From RGIG2134 sp964461115 (lineage in GTDB: Bacteria > Cyanobacteriota > Vampirovibrionia > Gastranaerophilales > Gastranaerophilaceae), in NCBI GenBank assembly GCA_964461115.1, contig CAYWSX010000003.1, positions 186,001-250,000 on the forward strand: DNA of 64,000 nucleotides, read 5' to 3'. The notes below the pieces were generated by a model. The model had not been told where the DNA came from and searched no databases. It saw only the letters and a program-made list of their open reading frames with translations. Of this stretch, positions 8,818 through 16,440 are shown piece by piece (position 1 is the first letter of the stretch; each line of letters starts with the position of its first letter). Position numbers and translations under genes: made by a program.

Positions 8818-9121
8818 AATCGGTCAGGAGATTAAGAATACAGCGGAAGGAGTGATGGCATAGCTGTTCGGGAATAGGGACGCAAAAATTAAAAAGATTA
8901 AGTATGAAAGGGAGCGGACAGGATTCCGCAATTTATTGGAAGAACTATTAAAATTTTAAGAATTAAGCCGCACAATGGGTAAGTTAATAAGCGGCAATCG
9001 CAAAGCCAAATTGGGTTTTGCAATAAAAAAGAAAAAGAAAAAATTATTGTTAAAATCTTGGAGTAGATTTAATTAGGGGAAAATTTAACTAAAGATGTCC
9101 GGCTTGTCCGGGCTTTTTTTT
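8818..9121 (+). ncRNA. Candidate structured non-coding RNA, ~300 nt
   Basis: A promoter and an intrinsic terminator bracket a gene-free segment rich in short GC helices. Helices I can pair by eye: GCGGA/TCCGC around 8934-8950, GCCGC/GCGGC around 8969-8995, and GCAAAGCC/GGTTTTGC around 9000-9021. The last third is A-rich. I could not match it to RNase P RNA, tmRNA, SRP RNA or 6S RNA from their conserved cores. The piece GGGACGCAAA near 8877 matches the core of the c-di-GMP-I riboswitch, but the rest does not. It is convergent with the GGDEF gene. Identity unknown. Confidence 0.5.
9097..9121 (+). terminator. Intrinsic terminator of the ~300 nt RNA
   Basis: GTCCGG and CCGGGC form a 6-bp stem (one G-T pair) with a 5-nt loop, followed by T8. 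Confidence 0.75.
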
Positions 9122-9240
9122 GCGAAGCCGTCCTTCTGAACCCTTTAGGATGACCGCAGGGAACGAATGGGTAAGTTTGTAGGTTATTGAAGCAAGTCGG
9201 GCACTGTCGACAGCGTTAATCGTCATTGCGAGGAGTATAA
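9122..9240 (+). repeat. Degenerate dispersed intergenic repeat
   Basis: Contains fragments such as CCTTTAGGATGACCGC and CGTCATTGCGAGGA, which resemble the GTCAT-type dispersed repeats at 15.1, 25.5 and 35.1-35.4 kb. No gene is supported here. Confidence 0.35.
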
Positions 9241-9242
9241 AC

Positions 9243-10826
9243 CTACACATCAACGAATTCATTATTTTTATACAAATAAACCCTGTTTTTACCGTTACGC
9301 TTAGCCTCATAAAGTGCTTTATCGGCATAATCCATTAAGATAAGTTCATTATCGCCGCAATCAGGAAAAGACGCTATACCTGAGCTTATTGTAACCTTAA
9401 CCGAGTCCCCCGAGTAAGTTTTAACCTCAATACCGGCAATTCTGTCTCGAAGGCGCTGGGCAATCACAACTGCTTCACTTCCACTTGTCTCCGGAAGAAT
9501 TACGGCGAATTCCTCACCGCCATAACGAGCCGGCATATCAATTTTTCGAACCGTTTTGCTGATTACAGTTGAAACCTCTTTTAACACTATATCACCCATC
9601 GCATGCCCGTACGTATCGTTAATTTCCTTAAAATCATCAATATCCATCATCAAAACCGACATCACATGGTTGTATCTCGAAGCCCGTTTTAGCTCTGTAT
9701 CAAGCATTGTGAAGAAATGGCGGTGCGTATAGAGCTTTGTAAGTCCGTCTTTAGTAGCAAGCTCATAAAGCTTAGCATTATCAATCGCAATCGCAGCTTG
9801 ATTTGCAAGCGCCTCCATAAATTCTAAATCCTGCTTATTAAAAAGACGCCCGTCTTTTTTATTCGAAATATTTATAACCCCGATTGCTTCACCTTTCGCA
9901 ATTAAAGGAACACAAAGCAAAGAACTGACTTTGGTTTTAGAGTTTTGCATGTTTTTGAAGCGAGGATCATTTTGACCAAGATTCGAGATAATAGACTTTT
10001 TATTTGCAAACACAGCCCCGGCTATACCTTCACCTGAGTGAATTTTTGCACATTCAATAACGCCTGAATTTATATCATCTTCCGCCTTTTTATCGGCAAG
10101 CCCGTATACAACTTTCACCTGCAGCGTATTTTCGGCAAAATCATATAACATCAAAGAGCCTTTTTCTGCCTCAATAGTTTCAAGCGCCTTATCAAGTATA
10201 ACGTTCAAAAGACGTTTTAAATCGTCAATAAAATTCATAGCCTGCGAAATATTGTACAAAATAGAAACATTATGCAGCGTCTTATAAAGTTTTTTCAAAT
10301 CAGTCTGCTGTTTCTCGCGGCTTAAAAACTTATACAGAATCGGCTCTACATAGTTGAAAATTTTATTCAAATAACGGCACTCATCCTCAACAAGGTGAAC
10401 ATCCTCAGGCTTTGAGCCTACCGAACAAATACCGATAAGCTTTCCGTCACGGTTAAAGCCTCTCAAATAGTGCGTATCAATCTTTTTAAGACCGTTTGAG
10501 TCAATAAACGACTTGTAAAGGGTTTCGCCCGTTGAACTTACAAAATGTATAAGCTCCCCGTCTTCCAGAAGTTTCCAAAATCCGTCATTGTTATCCGAAA
10601 GCTCAATAAAAGTAGTACCGTTCACCACGGTAAAGTTCTCACCCTCAGGCAGAAAGAATAAAACATCCTCGACGCCGAGAACATTCTCGATAAATGCAGA
10701 AACCTTATCGATAAAATCAGCCAAATCTGCAGCCTGGTTGGCAATGATACTCAACTCAAACAAATTGTTCAACTCGAGAAAGTTTTTTTGAATATGCTCT
10801 ATTTTATTGTTAAAATTTTCACTCAT
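9243..10826 (-). CDS. GAF-GAF-GGDEF diguanylate cyclase
   Basis: A 527-residue cytoplasmic signalling protein that should make cyclic di-GMP from GTP. Two GAF-like regions (about 20-165 and 190-355; the second ends in EFMEALANQAAIAIDNAKLYE) are followed by a GGDEF domain (about 360-520) with the intact active site RYGGEEF and the metal-binding MMDIDDFKEINDTYGH. No transmembrane segment is present, so GAF ligands or redox signals in the cytosol probably control it. The SD is weak. No EAL or PilZ gene lies in the window. c-di-GMP commonly controls pili and surface polymers, which are abundant here, but no direct link is visible. Confidence 0.9.
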   Translation of the reverse strand: MSENFNNKIEHIQKNFLELNNLFELSIIANQAADLADFIDKVSAFIENVLGVEDVLFFLPEGENFTVVNGTTFIELSDNNDGFWKLLEDGELIHFVSSTGETLYKSFIDSNGLKKIDTHYLRGFNRDGKLIGICSVGSKPEDVHLVEDECRYLNKIFNYVEPILYKFLSREKQQTDLKKLYKTLHNVSILYNISQAMNFIDDLKRLLNVILDKALETIEAEKGSLMLYDFAENTLQVKVVYGLADKKAEDDINSGVIECAKIHSGEGIAGAVFANKKSIISNLGQNDPRFKNMQNSKTKVSSLLCVPLIAKGEAIGVINISNKKDGRLFNKQDLEFMEALANQAAIAIDNAKLYELATKDGLTKLYTHRHFFTMLDTELKRASRYNHVMSVLMMDIDDFKEINDTYGHAMGDIVLKEVSTVISKTVRKIDMPARYGGEEFAVILPETSGSEAVVIAQRLRDRIAGIEVKTYSGDSVKVTISSGIASFPDCGDNELILMDYADKALYEAKRNGKNRVYLYKNNEFVDV

Positions 10827-10897
10827 ATCTGGCTCTTTAATAATATATTACTACAATATTTCAATAATGGCACGCTATTCACATTGATTACTAATGC

Positions 10898-10926
10898 AAA
10901 AAAAAGCCGTCCCTTAAAGGGCGGCT
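10898..10926 (-). terminator. Terminator of the small RNA
   Basis: A stem of about 8 bp with one C-A mismatch and a TTAA loop, followed on the minus strand by T8. Confidence 0.75.
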
Positions 10927-10966
10927 ACTAGACTTGGGGAGGAGGTTTGTATGGGCTTAATGCCCT
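10898..10966 (-). ncRNA. Candidate Yfr1-like small RNA
   Basis: Read on the minus strand this is a short 5' hairpin (GGGC-ATTAA-GCCC), a ~26-nt unpaired stretch containing ACCTCCTCCCC, then a terminator hairpin (AGCCG.CC / GG.CGGCT) followed by T8. A TATAAG/TTTATA -10-like box lies just upstream; no clear -35. Length (~70 nt) and layout match cyanobacterial Yfr1, whose unpaired core is ACUCCUCACAC. The CU-rich core could pair with GGAGG Shine-Dalgarno sequences. The opposite strand has GGAGGAGG followed by an ATG and a 17-codon ORF; I consider this less likely because the U-tract belongs to the minus strand. Confidence 0.5.
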
Positions 10967-11143
10967 TACCTTATAAACTTCGGCTGTTTTATTACTTTTC
11001 TTGAACTTTATCTGTTATTTTCATCTATTTGGTGTACAAAATACTTTTTATGCTAAAAAATGTAACAACCGGTTCATACTCGTAGCAAATTATAATTTGT
11101 TTGTATATTGTAAAAATACCCACACAAAAAAAGGAAATATATC

Positions 11144-11356
11144 ATGAAATCATTACCAATCAGCTTTGTCCCAACAAGCAAATTACCTACAGGCGAGACT
11201 TTGCAACGTTTCCAAAACGGAGCTTCAACCATCACTACCCCTGAGGGTTTAACAAAAGTATTCGACAAAACAGGAAGGTTAGTATTGCAAACTATACAAG
11301 AAGGCGGTAAAAAAGTTTTAGAGGAAGTTGGAAGCAAAATCGACAAAATGGCATAA
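11144..11356 (+). CDS. Small protein of unknown function, 70 aa
   Basis: Starts at ATG 11144 behind AAAGGAA and ends just before a strong terminator, making a self-contained small gene. The sequence begins MKSLPISFVPTSKLPTG and has a predicted amphipathic C-terminal helix rich in Lys/Glu (VLQTIQEGGKKVLEEVGSKI). No signal peptide, transmembrane segment or Cys. The N-terminal P-I-S-F run loosely resembles the short F-containing motif seen on other proteins here. A longer reading frame on the opposite strand lacks an SD and is rejected. Function unknown. Confidence 0.65.
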   Translation: MKSLPISFVPTSKLPTGETLQRFQNGASTITTPEGLTKVFDKTGRLVLQTIQEGGKKVLEEVGSKIDKMA

Positions 11357-11365
11357 AATAAAAAT

Positions 11366-11385
11366 GGGGCTTAAAAAGCCCCTTT
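11366..11385 (+). terminator. Intrinsic terminator
   Basis: GGGGCTT-AAA-AAGCCCC followed by TTT; follows the 70-residue gene by 9 nt. Confidence 0.8.
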
Positions 11386-11548
11386 AAAATACCTATTCCC
11401 GTTCCGTTTATTAAGCCTTTCGGCTTCGAAATCTTTTTTATAAGAAACTTTTTTAAAAATTTATTTGTTTCTTATATATTATTAAAGTATAATTTAGGTA
11501 TTGAATTGCTCTATGTGCTTAGCAGTTTTTATGTCAACGAGCAGAAAC

Positions 11549-11577
11549 TTGACCACATTCAATAAATAGTATATAAT
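11549..11577 (+). promoter_or_regulatory. sigma70-type promoter of the tandem prepilin genes
   Basis: TTGACC, a 17-nt spacer and a perfect TATAAT, about 60 nt upstream of the first prepilin start. A second possible promoter (TTGTTT-17-TATAAT) is at 11465-11493. Confidence 0.65.
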
Positions 11578-11638
11578 AATTATATCGTATCTAAATACTA
11601 AATATCTAAAAATAGCCAAGAATGCTTTGTAACAAATT

Positions 11639-12388
11639 ATGAAGCAATGTATACACGAGGGTAAGATGGATTTTATAACAGACAAATACGTGCTCGCGCA
11701 CACTATTAAAATTACTGCCGATTTTAAATTAACGCAGTACAAAAAAGCTTTTACGCTTGCCGAAGTACTTGTAACGCTTTCTATTATAGGTATCATAGCT
11801 GCAATGACTATTCCTACGATGATAAGTAATTATCAAAAACATACCTACGTAGTTGGGCTGAAAAAAGCAAATTCAGAACTTCTAAATGCGATAAAAATGA
11901 TGCCGCTTACAGAAAACTGCCCTGCAGGGGATTTAGACTGTGCAGGCTGGTACAATAATAAACCGATTGACGGAATGACATTCAATGAAACAGGCTACGC
12001 GGTACAAAAATCACTCTATCTCCTTTCAAAGCAATTCAAAGGTGTGAAATTCGTTCAAGATTCAAAGTTTGAATTTATAGCCAAAAGCTTTTCAGACCGT
12101 GTTAACGGAACTCAAAGACGGGACAGGCAAGACGGGTTAGAAAATGTGGGGTTTGTTACACAAGATGGTATGACTTTCACATCCTCTGGTGCTTCAGGGT
12201 TAGAAGTTGATGTTAACGGAAAAAAAGGCCCGAATAATTACGGACGGGACATTTTTTTATTTGATATCAACGCCGAAGGTATTTCTCCCAAAGGCATAGA
12301 ATACAAAGAAACTATTAAACAAGAATGTAAAACTTACGGGTATTCATGCACTTGGCGCGTGCTCTCTGAAGACAAAATGGATTATTAA
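11639..12388 (+). CDS. Type IV prepilin-like protein 1
   Basis: Has a class III signal: K-K-A-F-T-L-A-E-V-L followed by a hydrophobic helix and AAMTIPTMI, cleaved and N-methylated at Phe in this family (pseudopilins and minor pilins). The leader is unusually long (about 36 residues from ATG 11639); an in-frame ATG at 11666 behind GAGGG shortens it to about 27. The globular part contains CPAGDLDCAGW and ends in SEDKMDY, both shared with the next gene. First of three tandem paralogues. Likely a cell-surface or secretion-filament subunit; a precise role cannot be read. Confidence 0.8.
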   Translation: MKQCIHEGKMDFITDKYVLAHTIKITADFKLTQYKKAFTLAEVLVTLSIIGIIAAMTIPTMISNYQKHTYVVGLKKANSELLNAIKMMPLTENCPAGDLDCAGWYNNKPIDGMTFNETGYAVQKSLYLLSKQFKGVKFVQDSKFEFIAKSFSDRVNGTQRRDRQDGLENVGFVTQDGMTFTSSGASGLEVDVNGKKGPNNYGRDIFLFDINAEGISPKGIEYKETIKQECKTYGYSCTWRVLSEDKMDY

Positions 12389-12389
12389 A

Positions 12390-13043
12390 ATGAAAAAACA
12401 AGGATTTACACTAGCTGAAGTACTTATAACACTAACTATAATCGGGGTTATTGCGGCCATGTCAATCCCCACATTGCTTTCCAAATATCAAAAGCACACA
12501 TATGTTGTAGGCTTAAAAAAAGCAAATTCAGAAGTTCAAAACGTGTTCCAAATGCTTCCACTAGCATTAAACTGCCCTGCAGGGGATTTAGACTGCGCAG
12601 GCTGGACAGAAGCAAGTTCAAACACAATCGATAACTACACTTTTGAAAGAACCGTTCACAAAAGAATTTATCTGTTAGCAAAACTTTTTAAAAATGCTCA
12701 ATTCAAAACAGACAATAGTGAAAAAACCTTCACTGATTATTATTACTACGACATACAACGACAAAGGAAAAATAATCGAACCGAAGATGAAAAGTTCGGA
12801 TTCGTAACTGAAGACGGAATGACTTTCACAACAATGGGATATATATACATTGTGGTTGATGTAAACGGCAAAAAAGAACCAAACACCTTTGGACGCGATA
12901 TGTTTATTTTTACAGTTGAAGATGATTCTTGCCAAATTTCAGGACGGGGAGAGCCCGTTGAAAGGTTAAAAGAACTTTGCCCTAACGATGTTTTCCAATC
13001 CTGCGGCGCAAGAGTTCTAGCCGAAGACAAAATGGATTATTAG
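12390..13043 (+). CDS. Type IV prepilin-like protein 2
   Basis: 217 residues with a short canonical leader MKKQG then FTLAEVLITLTIIGVIAAM. It starts one base after the previous stop with no separate SD, so translation is probably coupled. It shares SKYQKHTYVVGLKKANSE, CPAGDLDCAGW and the C-terminal AEDKMDY with gene 1, showing recent tandem duplication. The mid-section is Tyr/Asp/Arg rich and divergent. Extracellular globular domain; function unknown. Confidence 0.88.
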   Translation: MKKQGFTLAEVLITLTIIGVIAAMSIPTLLSKYQKHTYVVGLKKANSEVQNVFQMLPLALNCPAGDLDCAGWTEASSNTIDNYTFERTVHKRIYLLAKLFKNAQFKTDNSEKTFTDYYYYDIQRQRKNNRTEDEKFGFVTEDGMTFTTMGYIYIVVDVNGKKEPNTFGRDMFIFTVEDDSCQISGRGEPVERLKELCPNDVFQSCGARVLAEDKMDY

Positions 13044-13056
13044 AAAGGATGATGTT

Positions 13057-13764
13057 ATGAAAAAACAAGGTTTTACGCTTGCAGAAGTTCTGATTACGCT
13101 GGTGGTAATAGGCGTAGTGGCAGCTCTGTCAATTCCTACATTAATGGCTAAATATCAAGAACACGTTCTTTCAGTAAAATTAAAAAAAGTTAATTCAATA
13201 TTACAGCAAGCAACCAAACTGATGTTCACTGACAACGGATGCAGCGCAGGTGATGTTTCGTGCTTGGGGTGGAACGACAAGACAAATTTAACAATGGACG
13301 GAAAAACTTTTAATTTTATATACAGCAAACAAGCCTATATACTCTCAAAACAGTTTAAAAAATCTAAGCTTGTAATTGAACAAAATAATTTTCCTGCCAC
13401 AAAGTACAAAACAACAGAACAAGGAAGCGGGGGCTACAGTACAACTTCTGCGACAGGATTCACAACTGATGACGGGGTTTGTATCCTAAAAGAAAGATCT
13501 TTGTTATCTAATGACGAAACACCAATAATAGTCGACATAAATTGCAGCAAAGGCCCGAATATATTTGGCAAAGACCTTTTCTTCTTTTGGATGGTTTCAA
13601 AGGAAGGCGAAAAATTTGAGCCCGGAACATTATTTATGTATGGGACAAAACAGTTTTCAGAATATGAAGGAAACTCTTCATACTACTGGAGAAATACAAA
13701 CTGCTCAAACAAAAAGGATACAACTGCTGCTTATGTCTGCGGTGCAAGATACCTGGAGATGTAA
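13057..13764 (+). CDS. Type IV prepilin-like protein 3
   Basis: 235 residues, leader MKKQG and the FTLAEVLITLVVIGV helix. The SD GAAAGGATGATG precedes the ATG. Similar to the two genes before it in the helix and the CSAGDVSCLGW core, but its C-terminus (VCGARYLEM) has diverged and lacks the EDKMDY end. Last gene of the cluster, followed by a hairpin terminator. The cysteine pair after position 60 probably forms a conserved disulfide loop. Confidence 0.88.
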   Translation: MKKQGFTLAEVLITLVVIGVVAALSIPTLMAKYQEHVLSVKLKKVNSILQQATKLMFTDNGCSAGDVSCLGWNDKTNLTMDGKTFNFIYSKQAYILSKQFKKSKLVIEQNNFPATKYKTTEQGSGGYSTTSATGFTTDDGVCILKERSLLSNDETPIIVDINCSKGPNIFGKDLFFFWMVSKEGEKFEPGTLFMYGTKQFSEYEGNSSYYWRNTNCSNKKDTTAAYVCGARYLEM

Positions 13765-13770
13765 AAAAGA

Positions 13771-13796
13771 CGGGTGATAAATTCACCCGCCTCTTA
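13771..13796 (+). terminator. Terminator of the prepilin cluster
   Basis: A 7-bp stem CGGGTGA/TCACCCG with a TAAAT loop; the trailing U-tract is weak. Confidence 0.6.
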
Positions 13797-13815
13797 TTTA
13801 AGACTTTGATTATAC

Positions 13816-15090
13816 TTACATTGTACCAGCTTGCCAGCTATTCAAATATGTCTGCTGTTCAGGAGTCAATTCGTCGATTTCCAAGCCCATAGACTTCAAT
13901 TTAAGCTGAGCAATTTCCACATCGACTTCCAACGGAAGCGTGTAGAGTTTGTTTTCAAGCTGTCCGCGATTTTTAACAATAAATTCCATACCTAGCGCTT
14001 GGTTCGCAAAACTCATATCCATAACTGACGCAGGGTGGCCTTCTGCCGCGATAAGGTTGACGAGTCTGCCTTCTGCCAATACATAGATAGATTTGCCGTT
14101 TTTGAGTTTATATTCTTCAAGGCTTGGTCTGATTTGGCGGATTTCAGTAGTTTCTTTTCTCAAGTCGCCGACGTTAACTTCAACGTCAAAGTGACCTGCG
14201 TTGCATACCATAGCGCCGTCTTTCATAGAAAGAAGATGAGGAAGGTCGACAACGTGTTTGTCACCGGTAACAGTCACGAACAAATCACCTTCAAGCGCAG
14301 CTTTTGCGATAGGCATAACTCTGAAGCCGTCCATAGCTGCTTCAAGAGCTTTAAGAGGGTCAACTTCAGTAACAATAACGTTTGAACCCATACCTCTTGC
14401 GCGCATTGCACAGCCTTTTCCGCACCAGCCGTATCCGCAAACCACAACAGTTTTACCCGAAAGCAAAATATTTGTTGCTCTGATAATACCGTCCATAGTA
14501 CTTTGACCGGTACCGTATCTGTTGTCGTACAGGTGTTTCGTCATAGAGCTGTTAACCCCTACAGCAGGCCATTTCAAGCTTCCGTCTTTTTCCATAGCTT
14601 CCAAACGGATAATACCTGTAGTCGTTTCTTCTGTAGAACCGATAATATCAGCGATAAGCTCGGGTCTATGCTGGTGGATTGTCGCAACAATGTCCGCACC
14701 ATCGTCAATAATCAACTGAGGTTTGTGGTTCATAGCTTCTTGAACGTGAGCCGCATAAACTTCCTTGCTTTCACCTGCATAACCGTAAACAGGAATGCCG
14801 TAGTGTTTTACAAGAGCCGCAGCAACATCGTCTTGCGTAGAAAGAGGGTTTGACGCAACCAAAATAGATTCCGCTCCGCCTGCTTTCATTGCGATACAAA
14901 GAGCCGCTGTTTCTTTCGTAACGTGAACACAGCTTGAGAGTCTAATACCTGCAAAAGGTTTTTCACGCTCAAAACGTTCTTTAATTTTTGTCAAAACAGG
15001 CATGTCTTTATATGCCCACTCGATTTGGCGTTTTCCTTGGTCAGCAAGGTTTATATCCTTAATGTCACATTTCATATCTGTTGTCATCAT
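13816..15090 (-). CDS. ahcY: Adenosylhomocysteinase (S-adenosylhomocysteine hydrolase)
   Basis: Reversibly hydrolyses S-adenosylhomocysteine to adenosine and homocysteine, clearing the product of SAM-dependent methylation. 424 residues, standard length. Motifs: SSCVHVTKETA near 52-62, DDGADIVATIH near 127-137, the NAD-binding loop VVCGYGWCGKGCA near 216-228, and the C-terminal GHPASVMDMSF. Two adjacent ATGs begin the frame behind AAGGAG. It is on the same strand as the nfnA-like pair but separated from it by a repeat, so cotranscription is uncertain. No SAM or SAH riboswitch was recognised upstream. Confidence 0.96.
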   Translation of the reverse strand: MMTTDMKCDIKDINLADQGKRQIEWAYKDMPVLTKIKERFEREKPFAGIRLSSCVHVTKETAALCIAMKAGGAESILVASNPLSTQDDVAAALVKHYGIPVYGYAGESKEVYAAHVQEAMNHKPQLIIDDGADIVATIHQHRPELIADIIGSTEETTTGIIRLEAMEKDGSLKWPAVGVNSSMTKHLYDNRYGTGQSTMDGIIRATNILLSGKTVVVCGYGWCGKGCAMRARGMGSNVIVTEVDPLKALEAAMDGFRVMPIAKAALEGDLFVTVTGDKHVVDLPHLLSMKDGAMVCNAGHFDVEVNVGDLRKETTEIRQIRPSLEEYKLKNGKSIYVLAEGRLVNLIAAEGHPASVMDMSFANQALGMEFIVKNRGQLENKLYTLPLEVDVEIAQLKLKSMGLEIDELTPEQQTYLNSWQAGTM

Positions 15091-15120
15091 TAGTTTTACT
15101 CCTTAATTATATTACTTGTA

Positions 15121-15199
15121 AAAGATTCCTCGGCTAAAGCCTCAGAATGACGTTTAAAATGAACAACTTCGCATCATTCCGAGCAAAGCAAGAATCTTT
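15121..15199 (-). repeat. Inverted dispersed repeat
   Basis: AAAGATTCCTCGGCT...TCAGAATGACG faces an inverted copy ATCATTCCGAGCAAAGC...GAATCTTTT, giving a hairpin-like MITE-style element of about 75 bp. Related half-copies occur at other intergenic sites in the window. Confidence 0.6.
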
Positions 15200-15373
15200 T
15201 TATTTTTTAACTTGTTTATCTTTTATGTCGAGAGCCGCATTATGCGCCAAAATGTACACAGAGCACATTTTGTAGTTTTTCATATACCATGCGCAGCGCT
15301 CTTGCGCGCATACAACAGAAATTTCATTCCCTGCGCTCATTAACGGGCAGTATGGTAATTGATTACTTGACAT
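15200..15373 (-). CDS. Small cysteine-motif protein, 57 aa
   Basis: A short gene from ATG 15373 with a strong SD (GAGGTGAAATT). The protein carries four Cys (positions 9, 22, 27, 37) in the pattern CPLMS-x8-C-x4-C-A-W-Y-x6-C, suggesting a metal or Fe-S binding mini-domain. It starts 12 nt downstream of the NfnA-like gene, so the two are very likely cotranscribed and may act together in electron transfer (inference). No signal peptide or membrane segment. Confidence 0.7.
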   Translation of the reverse strand: MSSNQLPYCPLMSAGNEISVVCAQERCAWYMKNYKMCSVYILAHNAALDIKDKQVKK

Positions 15374-15385
15374 AATTTCACCTCA

Positions 15386-16237
15386 TTATTTAGCTTGTAA
15401 TTCAGCCGCTTGTTTAAGCAGATTACAGTTTTCAGAACGTGTTTTTTCCTCATTCTTATATATTCTGCCTCTGTTAATGACTTCATCAAAATCAATTTTG
15501 TGAGCGTCAAAGTCAGGACCGTCTACGCATGCAAATTTAACTTCGCCGCCAACAGTAACGCGGCAAGCACCGCACATCCCTGTTCCGTCAACCATAATAG
15601 GGTTCATGCTTGCTTCTGTTTTGATACCTGTGTCACGCGTAAGCTCAGCAACTGCACGCATCATAGGCATAGGACCCACTGCGATTGCATAATCAACTTT
15701 TTCTTTCGCCATAATGTCGCTCATAACGCCTGTTACAAAACCTTTTGTGCCGTAAGAACCGTCATCGGTTGTAACGAAGAGCTCTGTTGACGCATCTTTC
15801 ATTTTGTCATTCCAGAAGATTAAATCTTTTGTACGAGCACCCATAATCATGTAAACTTTGTTGCCTGCTTCTTTAAAAGCTTTCGCAATCAAGTAGCATG
15901 GAGCCGCACCGTAACCGCCGGCAAGGCAAACAACAGTACCGTAGTTTTTAATATGTGTAGGCTGCCCGAGAGGTCCTACGATGTCAACGATTTCGTCGCC
16001 AACATTGAGTTCTGCAAGTTTTTTTGTGGAATAGCCGACCGCCATGTAAACAATCGTCAACTCCCCTTTTTCACGGTCAAAGTCAGCAATTGTAAGAGGA
16101 ACTCTTTCGCCTTCCTCTTCGACACGTAATATAATAAATTGCCCTGCTTGAGCGTTGCGCGTAATATACGGCGCTTTAATAGTAAGCTCAAATTGGTTCG
16201 GACAAAGTTCGATTTTTCTTAAAATTTCATATCCCAT
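15386..16237 (-). CDS. NfnA/SudB-like FAD/NAD-binding ferredoxin reductase subunit
   Basis: 283 residues: an N-terminal FAD-binding barrel (VPLTIADF near 47), an NAD(P)-binding domain (CLAGGYGAAPCYLIAKAF near 107-124) and a C-terminal [2Fe-2S] site with the Cys cluster in GTGMCGACRVTVGGEVKFAC. This matches the small subunit of NADH-dependent ferredoxin:NADP oxidoreductase and the dihydroorotate dehydrogenase electron-transfer subunit family. NfnA normally pairs with a GltD-like NfnB; no such gene follows here, only the 57-residue Cys protein. Likely role: electron transfer between ferredoxin and pyridine nucleotides. The exact partner is unknown. Confidence 0.85.
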   Translation of the reverse strand: MGYEILRKIELCPNQFELTIKAPYITRNAQAGQFIILRVEEEGERVPLTIADFDREKGELTIVYMAVGYSTKKLAELNVGDEIVDIVGPLGQPTHIKNYGTVVCLAGGYGAAPCYLIAKAFKEAGNKVYMIMGARTKDLIFWNDKMKDASTELFVTTDDGSYGTKGFVTGVMSDIMAKEKVDYAIAVGPMPMMRAVAELTRDTGIKTEASMNPIMVDGTGMCGACRVTVGGEVKFACVDGPDFDAHKIDFDEVINRGRIYKNEEKTRSENCNLLKQAAELQAK

Positions 16238-16440
16238 TAATGTAACCTCTCAGTGTTTTTATCTGTCTTAGAACATTATAATATAAAAACCGCAATCAGA
16301 TATGAAATGTTAAGCAATTTCCATATTAAAAACCAGCGTAAAATCTATTTTTAAGAAATATATATTTTTTTATCTTAAACTAGCAAGTTAAATTGTTTTT
16401 CGATTTTCAGTAAGCAGATGGCCAATTAAAAGGATTTAAT

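Noticed and set aside
8860..8890. c-di-GMP-I riboswitch core (GGGACGCAAA) near a GGDEF gene
   Set aside because: Only the ten-base core matches. The first conserved part (GGCAAACC) and the second stem are missing, and no gene lies downstream on the same strand.
10951..11004. Plus-strand 17-codon ORF behind GGAGGAGG
   Set aside because: The adjacent hairpin has its U-tract on the minus strand, so the sequence fits a minus-strand small RNA better; the ORF has no terminator or context.
14035..14853. Long plus-strand frames opposite ahcY
   Set aside because: ahcY is complete and conserved on the minus strand; these are antisense frames without SD or family motifs. The same applies to frames opposite ppdK, hydB and the SLH gene.
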